DNA of 64,000 nucleotides from Candidatus Eremiobacteraceae bacterium (lineage in GTDB: Bacteria; Vulcanimicrobiota; Vulcanimicrobiia; Eremiobacterales; Eremiobacteraceae): the NCBI GenBank assembly GCA_035710745.1, contig DASTCX010000004.1, forward strand, positions 124,001-188,000, written 5' to 3'. The notes under the pieces are model-generated. The model was not told the origin of the DNA. It made no database searches and saw nothing but the letters and a program-made list of their open reading frames with translations. The position numbers and the translations under genes are program-made. Within the stretch, counting starts at the first letter, position 1. Every line of letters begins with the position of its first letter. Of the stretch, positions 36,864 through 46,798 are shown piece by piece.

Positions 36864-38375
36864 TTATGCGGCTTTCCCGAACCGCTTCTTGAAGTCGACG
36901 ATGGCGTCGTTGAGCTTCGCCTTCACCGCATCCGAGACCGTCTTCGATGTCGCGATGTCCGACGGCACGTCCGGCATCGCCGTCTTTAGGTACTCGTAGA
37001 AGCGTGTGTGGAACTCGTGGATGCGCTCGGTCGGGATGTCGGCGAGGTAGTCGTTGACGGCGACGTAGATCTGGATGACCTGGCGATCGAGGTCGAGCGG
37101 CTCGAACTGCGGCTGCTTGAGCGTCTCCGTGATCTTCTCGCCGCGCGACAGCTGCGCTTGCGTCGCCTTGTCGAGATCGGACGCGAGCTTCGAGAACGCC
37201 GCGAGATCGCGATACTGCGACAGCTCGAGCCGGAGCTGACCCGCGACCGACTTCATCGCCTTCGTCTGCGCGTTGCCGCCGACGCGCGACACGGATAAGC
37301 CGACGTCGATGGCCGGCCGGATGCCGTTGAAGAACAATCCGGTCTCGAGATAGATCTGCCCATCCGTGATCGAGATGAGGTTCGTCGGGATGTACGCGGA
37401 CACGTCGCCCTGCTGCGTCTCGATGACGGGAAGCGCGGTCATCGATCCGGCGCCGAGCCCGTCCGACAGCTTCGCCGCTCGCTCGAGCAGGCGCGAGTGC
37501 AAGTAGAAGATGTCGCCGGGGTAAGCCTCGCGGCCCGGCGGGCGGCGCAAGACGAGCGAGATCTCGCGATACGCTTGCGCGTGCTTCGAGAGGTCATCGT
37601 AGATGATGAGCACGTGCTTGCCGGCGTACATGAGCTCTTGGCCCATGGCGCAGCCGGCATACGGCGCGATATAGCGCAAGCTGGCCGGATCGCCCGAGTT
37701 GGCGGCGACGATCGTCGTGTACGACATCGCGCCGGCGTCGGTGAGGATCTTGTGCAGTTGCGCGACAGTCGACGCCTTCTGCCCGATCGCGACGTAGATG
37801 CAGACGACTTCCTTGCCATGCTGGTTGAGGATCGCGTCGATCGCTATCGCGGTCTTGCCGGTCTGACGGTCGCCGATGATGAGCTCGCGCTGGCCGCGGC
37901 CGATCGGCACGAGGCCGTCGATCGCCTTGATGCCGGTCTGCAGCGGTTCGTGCACCGGCTGGCGCTCGACGACCGTCGGCGCTTGCGTCTCGATGGGTCT
38001 CGTGCGCGTCGTCTGCACCGGCCCTGCATCGTCGAGCGGCTGGCCGAGCGGGTTGACGACGCGGCCGACGACGCCGTCGCCGACCGGCACCGAGATGATG
38101 CGGCCGGTGCGGCGGACCGTCGCGCCCTCTCTGATGTCGTTGTCCGGGCCCATGACGACGACACCGACGTTGTCTTCTTCCAAGTTGAATGCGATGCCGA
38201 AGAGACCGTTCGGGAACTGGACGAGTTCGTTCATCTGGACGACGCGCAGGCCGTAGACCCGCGCGACCGAGTCCGAGACCTCGATTACGGTCCCGACCTC
38301 GTCCTCGCGCACCTCGACCCGCGCGCTCATGATCTGCTGCTTGAGTATTCCGGCGATCTCGTCGGCGTTGATCAT
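36864..38375 (-). CDS. atpA: ATP synthase alpha subunit
   Basis: The non-catalytic nucleotide-binding F1 subunit (503 aa, usual length): P-loop [31 protein letters not shown], the [26 protein letters not shown] block and [12 protein letters not shown]. It begins with [15 protein letters not shown], the typical alpha start, 17 bases after atpH. Confidence 0.98.
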   Translation of the reverse strand: MINADEIAGILKQQIMSARVEVREDEVGTVIEVSDSVARVYGLRVVQMNELVQFPNGLFGIAFNLEEDNVGVVVMGPDNDIREGATVRRTGRIISVPVGDGVVGRVVNPLGQPLDDAGPVQTTRTRPIETQAPTVVERQPVHEPLQTGIKAIDGLVPIGRGQRELIIGDRQTGKTAIAIDAILNQHGKEVVCIYVAIGQKASTVAQLHKILTDAGAMSYTTIVAANSGDPASLRYIAPYAGCAMGQELMYAGKHVLIIYDDLSKHAQAYREISLVLRRPPGREAYPGDIFYLHSRLLERAAKLSDGLGAGSMTALPVIETQQGDVSAYIPTNLISITDGQIYLETGLFFNGIRPAIDVGLSVSRVGGNAQTKAMKSVAGQLRLELSQYRDLAAFSKLASDLDKATQAQLSRGEKITETLKQPQFEPLDLDRQVIQIYVAVNDYLADIPTERIHEFHTRFYEYLKTAMPDVPSDIATSKTVSDAVKAKLNDAIVDFKKRFGKAA

Positions 38376-38392
38376 TTCGTCTCCGTTAGCGC

Positions 38393-38977
38393 CTAGGCGC
38401 TCGTCTTTCCGTTGGGCGACGTGGCCGTCGCGGCTTCGACGCCCGACAGCAGGTGGCGGCGGATCTCTTCCAGCTTTCCGGCGACGCTCGCATCGACGTA
38501 CGTGTCGCCCATCTGGACGACGACGCCGCCGAGCATGCTCTCATCGACGCGGCCTTGCGGGATGATCTTCCGCTTGTAGACGTGCGACAGGCGGCGCGCG
38601 AGTTCCGCGAGCTCGTCCGGGTGCAATGCTTTCGGAGTCGCGATGCTCGCGACCGTGTCGCCTGCGTCCGCGTCGAGCATCTCGTGCATTTGACGCGCGA
38701 TCGTGTCGATGAGGTTCTCGCGCCGTTTGCGGACGAGCAGCACGATGAAGTTGAAGGTCAGTTCGCTGATGCGGCTCGCGAGCGACTGGCGCAGCAGCTC
38801 GACCTTTTCGGCGCGGTCGACGACCGGGGATGCGTAAAACTCGCGCGCCGACGGCTCCTTGTCGAGCGCGCCGACAAACGAGTCGAGCTCCTGCGCGGTG
38901 GCGTCGGCCGATCCGGCCTCTTTCGCCAGTGCGAAGAGGGCTGCGGTGTACCGGCGCGCGATCGTCTCTTTAAGCAC
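38393..38977 (-). CDS. atpH: ATP synthase delta subunit
   Basis: A 194-residue stator delta subunit ([14 protein letters not shown] at the N terminus; [21 protein letters not shown]-terminal [30 protein letters not shown]). The start is GTG 38977, overlapping the atpF stop by 8 bases; the open frame upstream is a shadow of atpF. Confidence 0.93.
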   Translation of the reverse strand: MLKETIARRYTAALFALAKEAGSADATAQELDSFVGALDKEPSAREFYASPVVDRAEKVELLRQSLASRISELTFNFIVLLVRKRRENLIDTIARQMHEMLDADAGDTVASIATPKALHPDELAELARRLSHVYKRKIIPQGRVDESMLGGVVVQMGDTYVDASVAGKLEEIRRHLLSGVEAATATSPNGKTSA

Positions 38978-39467
38978 GTGACTTCTCGAGATCAGACAGG
39001 AGCTGCTCGACGAGGGCGCGCTGTCGCGAAGGATCGAGCTCGTCTGCGACGATCTTTCGCGCGTGCTCGTGCGCCCGCTCCACCGTGTCTTCCAGCAATT
39101 CGCGGCGGACCCGGTAACGCTCGCGGTCGAGCTCGCCGTTCGCGTGGGCCAAGACGCGCGTCGCGTGCGCTTCGGCCTCGACCTTCGTGTCCGCCACAAG
39201 ACGCTGCGCCTGCGCCGCGCCGAACTCGACCATGCGCTTCGAGTCCGATTCGGCCATATCCAAAGCGGCGCGCGCGTTCTCGATAGCGGCTTCGGACTCG
39301 ACGAGCGCGTGCTGCGCGCTCTCGACCTCCTGGTTCTGCTTTTCTTGTTGGCTTTCAAGCTGCCCGGCGACGGCTTTGTTCCACACGACGACGAGCGCGA
39401 TCACGAAGATGACGAAGTCGACGATCTTCGCGATGAAGACGGGGTCGCGCAGGACCGACGTATCCAC
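38970..39467 (-). CDS. atpF: ATP synthase b subunit (first type)
   Basis: A 165-residue peripheral-stalk subunit: one N-terminal membrane helix (IVDFVIFVIALVVVWNKAV) and a long charged coiled-coil helix. The start is GTG 39467, 2 bases after the stop of the second b-type gene. Two different b-type genes here imply a b/b' heterodimeric stalk, as in cyanobacteria, chloroplasts and some proteobacteria. Confidence 0.9.
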   Translation of the reverse strand: MDTSVLRDPVFIAKIVDFVIFVIALVVVWNKAVAGQLESQQEKQNQEVESAQHALVESEAAIENARAALDMAESDSKRMVEFGAAQAQRLVADTKVEAEAHATRVLAHANGELDRERYRVRRELLEDTVERAHEHARKIVADELDPSRQRALVEQLLSDLEKSRA

Positions 39468-39469
39468 GC

Positions 39470-39904
39470 TCAGACCACGCTTTCGGCGCCGAGCGCCCGC
39501 TGTGCCATCGAGCGCGCGAGCTCGTGGACGAACACGCCCTGCTTCGCCGCGGCGTCCGCCCGTTCGGTCGCCACTTTCGCTTGCGCGAGGGCGACGGTCG
39601 CCGCCGCTTCCTCAGCCGCCAAACGCTCGATCTCTTTCGCCGATGCGGCCGCCTTCGCGGAACCTTCACGCATGATCTCGTCCGTGCGACGGCGAGCGGC
39701 ATCGAGCAAGCCCGTGGCCTCTGCCTCGAGAGCTCTCGCCCGAGCGCGAGCTGCATCTGCGTCGGCGTGCAGCTTGGCGATGGCGCGTTGGCGCGCTTCG
39801 ATCGCGCGCCGCGTCGGCGCGATGAACAGCCAGTTCAACAGCATCCAGAACGCGACGAAGTTCAGGATCTGGATGAGAAACGTGCCGTCGATCGAGAGCA
39901 GCAT
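39470..39904 (-). CDS. atpF: ATP synthase b' / second b subunit
   Basis: A 144-residue stalk protein with an N-terminal membrane helix (IQILNFVAFWMLLNWLFIAPTR) and an Ala/Arg-rich coiled-coil helix. It differs from the neighbouring b subunit in length and sequence and is likely its heterodimer partner. ATG 39904 fits the family start; the frame runs 23 codons further upstream into the atpE gap. Confidence 0.9.
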   Translation of the reverse strand: MLLSIDGTFLIQILNFVAFWMLLNWLFIAPTRRAIEARQRAIAKLHADADAARARARALEAEATGLLDAARRRTDEIMREGSAKAAASAKEIERLAAEEAAATVALAQAKVATERADAAAKQGVFVHELARSMAQRALGAESVV

Positions 39905-39923
39905 GGGGTTTGTCCGCTTGCCT

Positions 39924-40208
39924 CTACTTCGCGAGGACGGGCTTAAGGAGCGCCATGACTCCGAGACCGCCACCGCCGATGAGCAAGAAGAAAGCGAGCG
40001 CGATCGCGATGATCGGGAACGCTTCCAGGATGCCGAAGCCGAGGAAGTAGAAGAAAAAGATGTTCGGCCGCGCTTCGGGCTGGCGCGCGATCGACTCGAC
40101 GGCCTTGCTGCCGATGATGCCGTCGCCGATCGCCGAGCCGAACGCCGCGAAACCGACCATCAGCGCGAAGGCGATGATGACGGACGCGACGAGAATGGCG
40201 TTTTCCAT
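39924..40208 (-). CDS. atpE: ATP synthase c subunit
   Basis: A 94-residue proteolipid of the rotor ring: two hydrophobic helices joined by the polar loop RQPEARP, with the ion-binding Glu in the second helix (FGILEAFPIIAIALAFFLL). The Ser/Thr that follows Glu in sodium-type rings is absent, and the first helix lacks the matching Gln, so a proton-driven ring is expected. Linker and GSAIGDGIIG helix are typical. Confidence 0.96.
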   Translation of the reverse strand: MENAILVASVIIAFALMVGFAAFGSAIGDGIIGSKAVESIARQPEARPNIFFFYFLGFGILEAFPIIAIALAFFLLIGGGGLGVMALLKPVLAK

Positions 40209-40218
40209 GTTTGCTCCC

Positions 40219-40965
40219 TTAGTGCGCTTCGTCTGAAAGCGGCGTGATGAGGTATGCCGTCGTCAATAACGTGAACACGACTGCTTGGATGAGTCCGATG
40301 ATCATATTGAAAGCATAGATGAGGACGGGCGCGGCATTGGCCAGCTTCGAGATCGGCAGGAAGCCGATCGAGACGTTCGCGAGGATGACCGCGCCGACCA
40401 CGACGAGCAGCACTTCGCCCGCGAAGATGTTGCCGAACAGCCGCATCGCGAGCGTCACGGGACGCGCGAGCTCGTCGATGATCATGATCGGCAGCATGAG
40501 GATCCCGAGCGGCCAAACCGGTTTGACGAGCAGGTGGCCGAAGTAGCCGAGACCTTTGCGCGCGATGCCGATGATCTGGATGAGCACGATGACGAAGATC
40601 GCGAGCGCCGCGGTCGTGTTCAGGTCAGCCGTCGGCGACGTGCCGACGAACGGGAAGAGCCCGATCTCGTTGAGCACGAAGATGAACATGAAGAGCGAGA
40701 TGATGAACGGCACGAACGGCAACCCGTTCTTGCCTAAGATCGTCTCGACTTGGCTTCCGATGCCGCTGACGATGAGCTCCATGAACGAGTAGCGTTTCGA
40801 GAGCTTCGTGACGGGATGCGTGGCGGCGAGCAGCGCGACGGCGACGAGCACGATCGCCATGCCGATCCACGTGATGACGACCGTATCCGCGTGCACCGTG
40901 TTGAACGGCGCCGGCAGAAAAGAGATATGCCAGAGCGGATGTTCGCCGATCGTCTCGTGCATCAT
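40219..40965 (-). CDS. atpB: ATP synthase a subunit
   Basis: The 248-residue stator channel protein. It has the essential Arg in ELARPVTLAMRLFGNIFAGE, and the C-terminal helix IYAFNMIIGLIQAVVFTLLTTAYL. Two ATGs in a row (40965, 40962) provide the start. It lies 6 bases after atpI and 10 bases before atpE. Confidence 0.96.
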   Translation of the reverse strand: MMHETIGEHPLWHISFLPAPFNTVHADTVVITWIGMAIVLVAVALLAATHPVTKLSKRYSFMELIVSGIGSQVETILGKNGLPFVPFIISLFMFIFVLNEIGLFPFVGTSPTADLNTTAALAIFVIVLIQIIGIARKGLGYFGHLLVKPVWPLGILMLPIMIIDELARPVTLAMRLFGNIFAGEVLLVVVGAVILANVSIGFLPISKLANAAPVLIYAFNMIIGLIQAVVFTLLTTAYLITPLSDEAH

Positions 40966-40971
40966 GTCCCT

Positions 40972-41400
40972 TTACGTCGCGTCGCGGCGTGCGTACACTA
41001 CTTGTTGACGATACACCAAAATCGCTACTGCTAATGGTGCGACAAATCCAGCAAGGTATGTGAAGTAGCCGAGCCATGGGCCCTTGCCGACGATGAGGAA
41101 CGGCGCCGCACCCGCGAGGAGCACCCGAAGCACGCCCTCGATCGACAAAAACGGCACGTACCCCTTGCCGGCTTTCAACAAGCGGTCGAAGCTTCCAGCG
41201 ATGTGGAAAAGCGAGGCGAGTCCGATGAGGACGCCGGCGACCAGCGACGCGGCCGGCAGCGGCGCGTGCCAAACAGCAGCGAGCGCGAGCGCGACGACGG
41301 CCGCCGGCACCAGGCTGTACGTCGCTATCGCGGCCTGATACGGGCGGATATACTCCATCGAATCCCGCGCATTCGTGCGCCCTTTCGGGGCGACCTTCAT
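40972..41400 (-). CDS. atpI: ATP synthase subunit I-like protein
   Basis: A 142-residue membrane protein with four hydrophobic helices (AAIATYSLVPAAVVALALAAV, AASLVAGVLIGLASLFHIAG, and two more), placed directly before atpB where AtpI is expected; AtpI helps assemble or retain the c ring. Similarity is mainly positional. Start uncertain: ATG 41400 or ATG 41358. Confidence 0.75.
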   Translation of the reverse strand: MKVAPKGRTNARDSMEYIRPYQAAIATYSLVPAAVVALALAAVWHAPLPAASLVAGVLIGLASLFHIAGSFDRLLKAGKGYVPFLSIEGVLRVLLAGAAPFLIVGKGPWLGYFTYLAGFVAPLAVAILVYRQQVVYARRDAT

Positions 41401-41425
41401 CTCTCGAACGCGCGTTCGCGAGGGC

Positions 41426-41626
41426 TCAGGTGAGCTTCGAGAGCCGTTGGTACATCGACACGACACCTGTGACGAAGCCCATGACGATGCCGACCGGCAG
41501 CGCCCAAGTCCAATGCAGATAGCGCGCGGCGAGATAGCCGAGGATGAGTCCGGACGCGATCGATCCGATGATGCCCGTTCCCGCTCCCGCGAGTTGGCCG
41601 AGCGACAGCGGCGTCTGCTCCTTCAA
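41426..41626 (-). CDS. atpZ: AtpZ-like F0 accessory protein
   Basis: A 66-residue protein with two membrane helices (GAGTGIIGSIASGLILGYLAARYL; ALPVGIVMGFVTGVVSMYQ), the AtpZ/YqgC-type pattern; AtpZ with AtpI forms a Mg/Ca-linked c-ring assembly factor. The start is TTG 41626, overlapping the wecB stop as TTGA. It begins the ATP synthase gene run, 25 bases before atpI. Confidence 0.8.
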   Translation of the reverse strand: MKEQTPLSLGQLAGAGTGIIGSIASGLILGYLAARYLHWTWALPVGIVMGFVTGVVSMYQRLSKLT

Positions 41627-42828
41627 CGCTTCGGTTTCGCGGATCTCGCGGATGACGGCAAAGTCGGCGGCAACGTCGGATCGAACTCGGTCGGCGCGAT
41701 TCCACCGCGGTACGATGCGAGCAGCGAGGCGGTGATGCGCTCGCTCGCCTTGCCGTCGCCGTACGGATTCGCGGCGCGCGCCATCCTCTGATATGCGGCA
41801 TCATCGTCGAGCAATCGGTCGAGCGCGGCGACGATCGTCGACTCATCGGTTCCGACGAGCTCGAGCGTACCCGCCGCGACGCCTTCCGGCCGCTCGGTCA
41901 CGCGCCGCAGCACGAGCACCGGTTTGCCGAGGCACGGCGCTTCTTCTTGCAAGCCGCCCGAGTCGGTAGCGACGATCGCGGCGCTTCCGATAGCACCGAC
42001 GAGCTTTCGGTACTCCATCGGCGGGATGAGTCGCACGCGCGGCGTTCCGTCGAGCACTCGGCGGACGACTTCGACGACTTCGGGATTCGGATGGACGGGC
42101 CATACGATCGACACGTCTTCGTGACGGCGCACGACGTCGGCGAGCGCGCGGCAGATCGATTCCATCGGCGCACCGAGGTTCTCGCGTCGATGCGCTTCGA
42201 CGAAGATGAGACGCGTGGGCGACGTCTTGCCGGCGACGGCGGTCTCGAACTTGTCTTCGGCCCGCAGGCGCGAGTGCACCCAAAGGAACGCGTCGATGAC
42301 CGTATTCCCTGTGACGACGATCGATTTGGGGTCCTTGCCTTCGCGCAGCAGATTCTGTCTCGCGAGCGGCGTCGGCGCGAAATGATGTCGCGCGATCACA
42401 CCGGTCAGCCGGCGGTTCATCTCCTCGGGGAACGGCTCGTAGATCGTGTCGGTCCGCAGTCCCGCCTCGACGTGCCCGACCGGGACCTTCCTATAGTAGC
42501 TTGCCAGCGCCGCGGCGGTCGACGTCGTCGTGTCGCCATGGACGAGCACGACGTCCGGCTTGGCGTCGCGCAGCACGCTCGACATCCGTTCGAGCACGCG
42601 CGTCGTCACATCCGTCAGCGTCTGACCCTCGGTCATCACCTCGAGATCGTACACCGGCTTGACCTCGAAGAGGCGGAGCACTTCGTCGAGCATCTCGCGA
42701 TGCTGCGCCGTCGCGATCGTGATGCACTCAAAACGGTCGTCCGCCGCCAGGGCATGGACGACCGGCGCCATCTTCACGGCATCCGGACGCGTGCCGAAGA
42801 CCGCGGCGACGCGAAGCTTATCGCTCAA
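41623..42828 (-). CDS. wecB: UDP-N-acetylglucosamine 2-epimerase
   Basis: Interconverts UDP-GlcNAc and UDP-ManNAc for surface polysaccharide or teichoic-acid-like linkage. The 401-residue protein has FGTRPDAVKMAPVV, HGDTTTSTAAALASYY, HVEAGLRT, the FVEAHRRENLG motif with catalytic Glu/His, and ATDSGGLQEEAPCLGKPVLVLR. The start is TTG 42828, overlapping the wecA stop as TTGA. In Bacillus, mnaA sits in the same place before atp genes. Confidence 0.94.
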   Translation of the reverse strand: MSDKLRVAAVFGTRPDAVKMAPVVHALAADDRFECITIATAQHREMLDEVLRLFEVKPVYDLEVMTEGQTLTDVTTRVLERMSSVLRDAKPDVVLVHGDTTTSTAAALASYYRKVPVGHVEAGLRTDTIYEPFPEEMNRRLTGVIARHHFAPTPLARQNLLREGKDPKSIVVTGNTVIDAFLWVHSRLRAEDKFETAVAGKTSPTRLIFVEAHRRENLGAPMESICRALADVVRRHEDVSIVWPVHPNPEVVEVVRRVLDGTPRVRLIPPMEYRKLVGAIGSAAIVATDSGGLQEEAPCLGKPVLVLRRVTERPEGVAAGTLELVGTDESTIVAALDRLLDDDAAYQRMARAANPYGDGKASERITASLLASYRGGIAPTEFDPTLPPTLPSSARSAKPKR

Positions 42829-43868
42829 AAGAGATGCGGGCCCCCCGGCCGCGAGAGCACGAGCGCGATGATGCCGAGCATCCCGCACACGACATAGATG
42901 AGGTTAACCGCCTGGCGCTGCGAGAGGCCGAGGTCGAGCAGCTGGTGGTGGACGTGGCCGCGGTCGGCCGAGAACAGCGGCGCCTTGCGACGCATGCGCC
43001 TGAAGATGGCAGCGGCGGTGTCCGCGATCGGCAGCGCGAGGACGAGCAGCGGGATGATGAGCGAAATGGCGACGGCCTTCTTCTCGGTACCCATGACGGC
43101 CGCGCTCGCGAGCACGAAGCCGATGAACAGCGAGCCGCCGTCCCCCATGAAGATGCGCGCCGGATGGTAATTATAAGGAAGGAAGCCGGCCATCGCGCCC
43201 GCGAGCGCGCACATGGTCACCGCGACCAGATACTCGTTGTGCCAGAGCGAGACGACGACGAGGGTGATCGCCGCGATGAGCGACACGCCGGCGACGAGCC
43301 CGTCGAGCCCGTCGAGGAAGTTGATCGCGTTCACCATGCCCATGTACCAGAAGAGCGAGAAGGGTATGGCGAACCACGCGAGATCGAGGTAGCCGAACGA
43401 CGGTAGCTTGACGTCGACGATGGTGAAGCCGTAGAGCACGACGACGATCGCCGATACGACGAGCTGCGCGACGAACTTGCGCCGCGGCGACATCGTCATG
43501 ATGTCATCCCACAGCCCGACGCCCATCATCAGCGTGCCGCCGAAGAGCAATCCGATGATGTGGGCGAGGTCGCCGTAGCTGAGATACTGCCTGACTTGCG
43601 ACGTGTGGGTGAGCGCGAGGTTGAGGACGGTGAAAAGCGAGAGCATGAAGCCGACGTAGATCGCGATGCCGCCGAGCCGCGGCGTCGGCTGCGCGTGGAC
43701 GCGTCGCTCGCCATCGGGCTCATCGAAGACGCCGACCGCGAACGCCATCCTGCGGACGAGCGGCGTGACGAGCGCGCACGCCACGGCAGCGAGAACGAAC
43801 GTGACGGCGCACAGCCACCAGATGTTGATGTCGACGAGGCCGGCAGGCGGATGGAGGGCCGTCGTCAT
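42825..43868 (-). CDS. wecA: undecaprenyl-phosphate GlcNAc-1-phosphate transferase
   Basis: Starts glycan assembly by moving GlcNAc-1-P from UDP-GlcNAc to undecaprenyl phosphate at the inner membrane. The 347-residue polytopic protein has the conserved MraY/WecA motifs: PTPRLGGIAIY, GLWDDIMTMSPRRKF, NAINFLDGLDGLVAG, ARIFMGDGGSLFIGF and the cytoplasmic GHVHHQLLDLGLSQRQAV His motif, typical of WecA/TagO. It overlaps both neighbours as ATGA/TTGA, forming a pair with wecB. Confidence 0.94.
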   Translation of the reverse strand: MTTALHPPAGLVDINIWWLCAVTFVLAAVACALVTPLVRRMAFAVGVFDEPDGERRVHAQPTPRLGGIAIYVGFMLSLFTVLNLALTHTSQVRQYLSYGDLAHIIGLLFGGTLMMGVGLWDDIMTMSPRRKFVAQLVVSAIVVVLYGFTIVDVKLPSFGYLDLAWFAIPFSLFWYMGMVNAINFLDGLDGLVAGVSLIAAITLVVVSLWHNEYLVAVTMCALAGAMAGFLPYNYHPARIFMGDGGSLFIGFVLASAAVMGTEKKAVAISLIIPLLVLALPIADTAAAIFRRMRRKAPLFSADRGHVHHQLLDLGLSQRQAVNLIYVVCGMLGIIALVLSRPGGPHLF

Positions 43869-44332
43869 CGGGTCGTGCCGCGCGTTTCACCGAACCGGTC
43901 AAGCGCGATCCCCGCCTCGTCGAGGATCGCGACCGCCAGCTCGTCAGGATATTCGCCGTCGTAGACGACGCGCTTGACGCCCGCGTTGACGAGCAGCTTC
44001 GCGCACGTGAGACATGGCTGTGCGGTGCAGTAGACGGTCGCACCGTCGATCATCGTGCCGTGGCGCGCTGCTTGGACGATCGCGTTCTGCTCGGCGTGCG
44101 TCGACCGCGCGCAGTGGCCGTCGCGCATGTCGGCATCGCCGGTGTGATCGCAGTGGCGCAGGCCCGCGGGTGCGCCGTTATAGCCGGTCGCAAGAATGCG
44201 CTTGTCTCTGACGACGACCGCGCCGACGCTGCGACGCGAGCATGTCGAGCGCGATGCCACCGCTTTCGCGATGTTCATGAAGTACTCGTCCCACGACGGA
44301 CGATCGACCGACGGGATCGCCGGCGACATCAT
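43865..44332 (-). CDS. deoxycytidylate (dCMP) deaminase family protein
   Basis: A 155-residue zinc deaminase. Its catalytic motif is THAEQNAIVQAA and the ligands are PCLTCAK; RPSWDEYFMNIAKAVASRSTC and KRILATGYNGAPAG are typical of dCMP deaminases (ComEB/Dcd). Converts dCMP to dUMP for thymidylate supply. ATG 44332 overlaps the upp stop as ATGA, so it is coupled to pyrimidine salvage. Confidence 0.93.
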   Translation of the reverse strand: MMSPAIPSVDRPSWDEYFMNIAKAVASRSTCSRRSVGAVVVRDKRILATGYNGAPAGLRHCDHTGDADMRDGHCARSTHAEQNAIVQAARHGTMIDGATVYCTAQPCLTCAKLLVNAGVKRVVYDGEYPDELAVAILDEAGIALDRFGETRGTTR

Positions 44333-45021
44333 CGCAGCGCCCCCGTACGCGTCTGTGGCGATCGTCCAGCGCCGCGACCGAAAAGCCGGTCGCCGGCGTC
44401 GCCGAGGCCTGGGACGATGTAGCCGTGCTGGTTGAGGTGGCGATCGATCGCGCACGCGAACGATCGCAGCTGCGGATGGGCTTCGTGCAAAGCGGTCGCG
44501 CCCTCGGGCGCGGCGATGATACAGATGAAGCGCAGATCTTCGACGACGGCGCCGCGTTCGATGAGAAGATCGACGGTGGCGATCGCCGACCCGCCGGTGG
44601 CGAGCATCGGGTCGAGCACGAAGGCGCGTCGCCCACGCAGGTCGTCGGGCAGGTTCGAATAGTAGGGCACCGCCTTGAGCGTATCGGGATCGCGATAGAC
44701 GCCTACGTGCGCGACCATCGCTTGCGGCATCAGCGCCTGGAAGCCGGGCACGAGGCCCAGTCCTGCGCGCAAGATCGGCACGAGCAACGGCACGCGGACG
44801 AGCTCGCGAGACGATGCCCAGTCGATCGGCGATGCGACCTGCGTGGCGGTCGTCTCGAGATCGAGCGTCGCAGGATACGCGACGAGCATCGCGAGCTCGG
44901 TGCACAACTCGCGGAATTCTTTGCTCTTCGTCGCTGCGTCACGCAGCCGCCCGAGCTTGTCGTGCACGAGCGGATGGTCGACGACGGTCATGCCGGCGAT
45001 ATTCGAGTCGCCCATCGTCAT
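44329..45021 (-). CDS. upp: uracil phosphoribosyltransferase
   Basis: Salvages uracil with PRPP to UMP. The 230-residue enzyme shows HPLVHDKLGRLRD, VPILRAGLGLVPGF, the PRPP-binding VLDPMLATGGSAIATVDLL, and the uracil-binding ending HGYIVPGLGDAGDRLFG. ATG 45021 or the ATG six bases later starts it. It lies 4 bases after glyA, as in Bacillus. Confidence 0.96.
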   Translation of the reverse strand: MTMGDSNIAGMTVVDHPLVHDKLGRLRDAATKSKEFRELCTELAMLVAYPATLDLETTATQVASPIDWASSRELVRVPLLVPILRAGLGLVPGFQALMPQAMVAHVGVYRDPDTLKAVPYYSNLPDDLRGRRAFVLDPMLATGGSAIATVDLLIERGAVVEDLRFICIIAAPEGATALHEAHPQLRSFACAIDRHLNQHGYIVPGLGDAGDRLFGRGAGRSPQTRTGALR

Positions 45022-45024
45022 CTG

Positions 45025-46278
45025 TCAGGGAACGCCGAAGCGGCCGGTGAGATCGTAGACGCGGTCGCGCAGGCGTTCGACGGCCGATCGCTTGTGGACG
45101 TCGCCCATTGCTTCGCCCATGATGTCGGCGATCTCGGCCATGTCGGATTCTTTCATGCCGCGAGTCGTGATCGCCGGCGTTCCGATTCGGATGCCGCTCG
45201 AGACCGCGGGCGGATTCTTGTCGAACGGGATCGTGTTCTTGTTGACGGTGATGCCGATCTCGTCGAGATATCCCTCGACTTCTTTGCCGTTGAGCCCGCG
45301 GACCGACACGTCGACGAGCATGAGATGGTTGTCGGTCCCGCCCGTGACGATGCGCAAACCGTGCGACTGCAGCCCGGCCGCGAGCGCGCGCGCGTTCGCG
45401 ATGACTTGTGCCGCATACGCCTTGAAGTCCGGACGCAGCGCTTCGCCGAACGCCACGGCTTTCGCTGCGATGATGTGCATGAGCGGTCCGCCCTGGATGC
45501 CGGGGAACGTCGTCTTCGAGATCCCCTTGCCGAGCTCGCCGTTGCTCATCACGGCGCCGCCGCGCGGACCGCGCAACGTCTTGTGCGTCGTCGTCGTGAC
45601 GTAGTCGGCGTGGCCGACGGGCGACGGGTACAGGCCGGCGACGATGAGCCCCGCGACGTGGGCGACGTCGACCATGAACAGCGCACCGACCTCGCGGGCG
45701 ATCGACGCGAACGCCGCCCAGTCGACGGTGCGCGAGTACGCGCTCCAGCCGGCGACGATCATCTTCGGCTTGGCCTCGCGCGCTATCGCGCGGATCTCGT
45801 CGTAGTCGAAGCGCTCGGTCTTCTCGTTGACGCGATACGGCACGACGTTGTACAGCTTGCCGCTGAAGTTGACCTTGCTGCCGTGCGTCAGATGGCCGCC
45901 ATGGTCGAGCGCGGTGCCGAGGATCGTGTCGCCGGGCGACAAGGCGGAGAAGTAGACCGCCATGTTCGCTTGCGCGCCCGAGTGCGGCTGGACGTTCGCG
46001 TACTCGACACCGAAGAGCCGCTTGAGCCGCTCGACGGCGATCTCTTCTGCCACGTCGACGAACTCGCAGCCGCCATAATAGCGCTTGTGCGGGTAGCCTT
46101 CGGCGTACTTGTTCGTGAGGACGCTCGCCGCCGCTTCGCGGACCGCCGCGCTCACGTAGTTCTCCGACGCGATGAGCTCGAGGTTCTTGCGTTGGCGCTC
46201 TTCCTCGTTGCGGATGGCGTCGAAGATCTCGGGGTCTTGCGACGCGAGCGCGGATTGTTCGAGCGTTCGAGCGGTCAT
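45025..46278 (-). CDS. glyA: serine hydroxymethyltransferase
   Basis: Makes glycine and methylene-tetrahydrofolate from serine. The 417-residue PLP enzyme has [25 protein letters not shown]-type N-terminal region, [24 protein letters not shown], the PLP lysine in [15 protein letters not shown], and [19 protein letters not shown]. The methylene-THF made here also serves thymidylate synthesis, which links it to the downstream dCMP deaminase. ATGA overlap with rpiB. Confidence 0.97.
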   Translation of the reverse strand: MTARTLEQSALASQDPEIFDAIRNEEERQRKNLELIASENYVSAAVREAAASVLTNKYAEGYPHKRYYGGCEFVDVAEEIAVERLKRLFGVEYANVQPHSGAQANMAVYFSALSPGDTILGTALDHGGHLTHGSKVNFSGKLYNVVPYRVNEKTERFDYDEIRAIAREAKPKMIVAGWSAYSRTVDWAAFASIAREVGALFMVDVAHVAGLIVAGLYPSPVGHADYVTTTTHKTLRGPRGGAVMSNGELGKGISKTTFPGIQGGPLMHIIAAKAVAFGEALRPDFKAYAAQVIANARALAAGLQSHGLRIVTGGTDNHLMLVDVSVRGLNGKEVEGYLDEIGITVNKNTIPFDKNPPAVSSGIRIGTPAITTRGMKESDMAEIADIMGEAMGDVHKRSAVERLRDRVYDLTGRFGVP

Positions 46279-46748
46279 CGCGTGCTCTCCGCCGTCTCGA
46301 CGCCGTAATCGTCGATCTCTTTCACCCGTCGCGCGTGCCTGCCGCCCTCAGCCTCCGTGTTGAGCCAGACATCGAGGCACTCTTCGACCATATCCCAGCC
46401 GGTGAGGCGTTCGGAGAAGCAGGCGACGTTGCAATCGTTGTGCTGGCGCGACAGTTTTGCGGAATACGGTTCGACGATCGACGCCGCGCGGACGCCGCGC
46501 ACCTTGTTGGCCGCCATGCAAATGCCAAGGCTCGAGCCGCAGACGAGCACGCCGCGTTCGAACTCGCCCGACCCGACCGCTTCGCCGACCTTGAAGCCGA
46601 CGAGCGGGTAGTCGACCGGTTCGGTCGAGTACGTTCCGAAGTCGACGACTTCGTGCCCCAATTGCCGCAGGCGTTCGCCGATCCGCGTCTTGTACACGAA
46701 ACCGGCGTGGTCTGCGCCCAATGCGATTTTGAATTGTTTTCCGGCCAT
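46275..46748 (-). CDS. rpiB: ribose-5-phosphate isomerase B
   Basis: A 157-residue RpiB/LacAB family isomerase: [12 protein letters not shown] at the start, [15 protein letters not shown], the catalytic Cys in [18 protein letters not shown], and [18 protein letters not shown] 46748 is chosen; an in-frame TTG two codons upstream is weaker. Placed between the phosphatase and glyA exactly as in Bacillus (ywlE-ywlF...glyA). Confidence 0.94.
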   Translation of the reverse strand: MAGKQFKIALGADHAGFVYKTRIGERLRQLGHEVVDFGTYSTEPVDYPLVGFKVGEAVGSGEFERGVLVCGSSLGICMAANKVRGVRAASIVEPYSAKLSRQHNDCNVACFSERLTGWDMVEECLDVWLNTEAEGGRHARRVKEIDDYGVETAESTR

Positions 46749-46798
46749 GTTCAACGGCTAGGTTCCCGTCGGCGCGCAGGCCGACCTTGCACCGTCTC

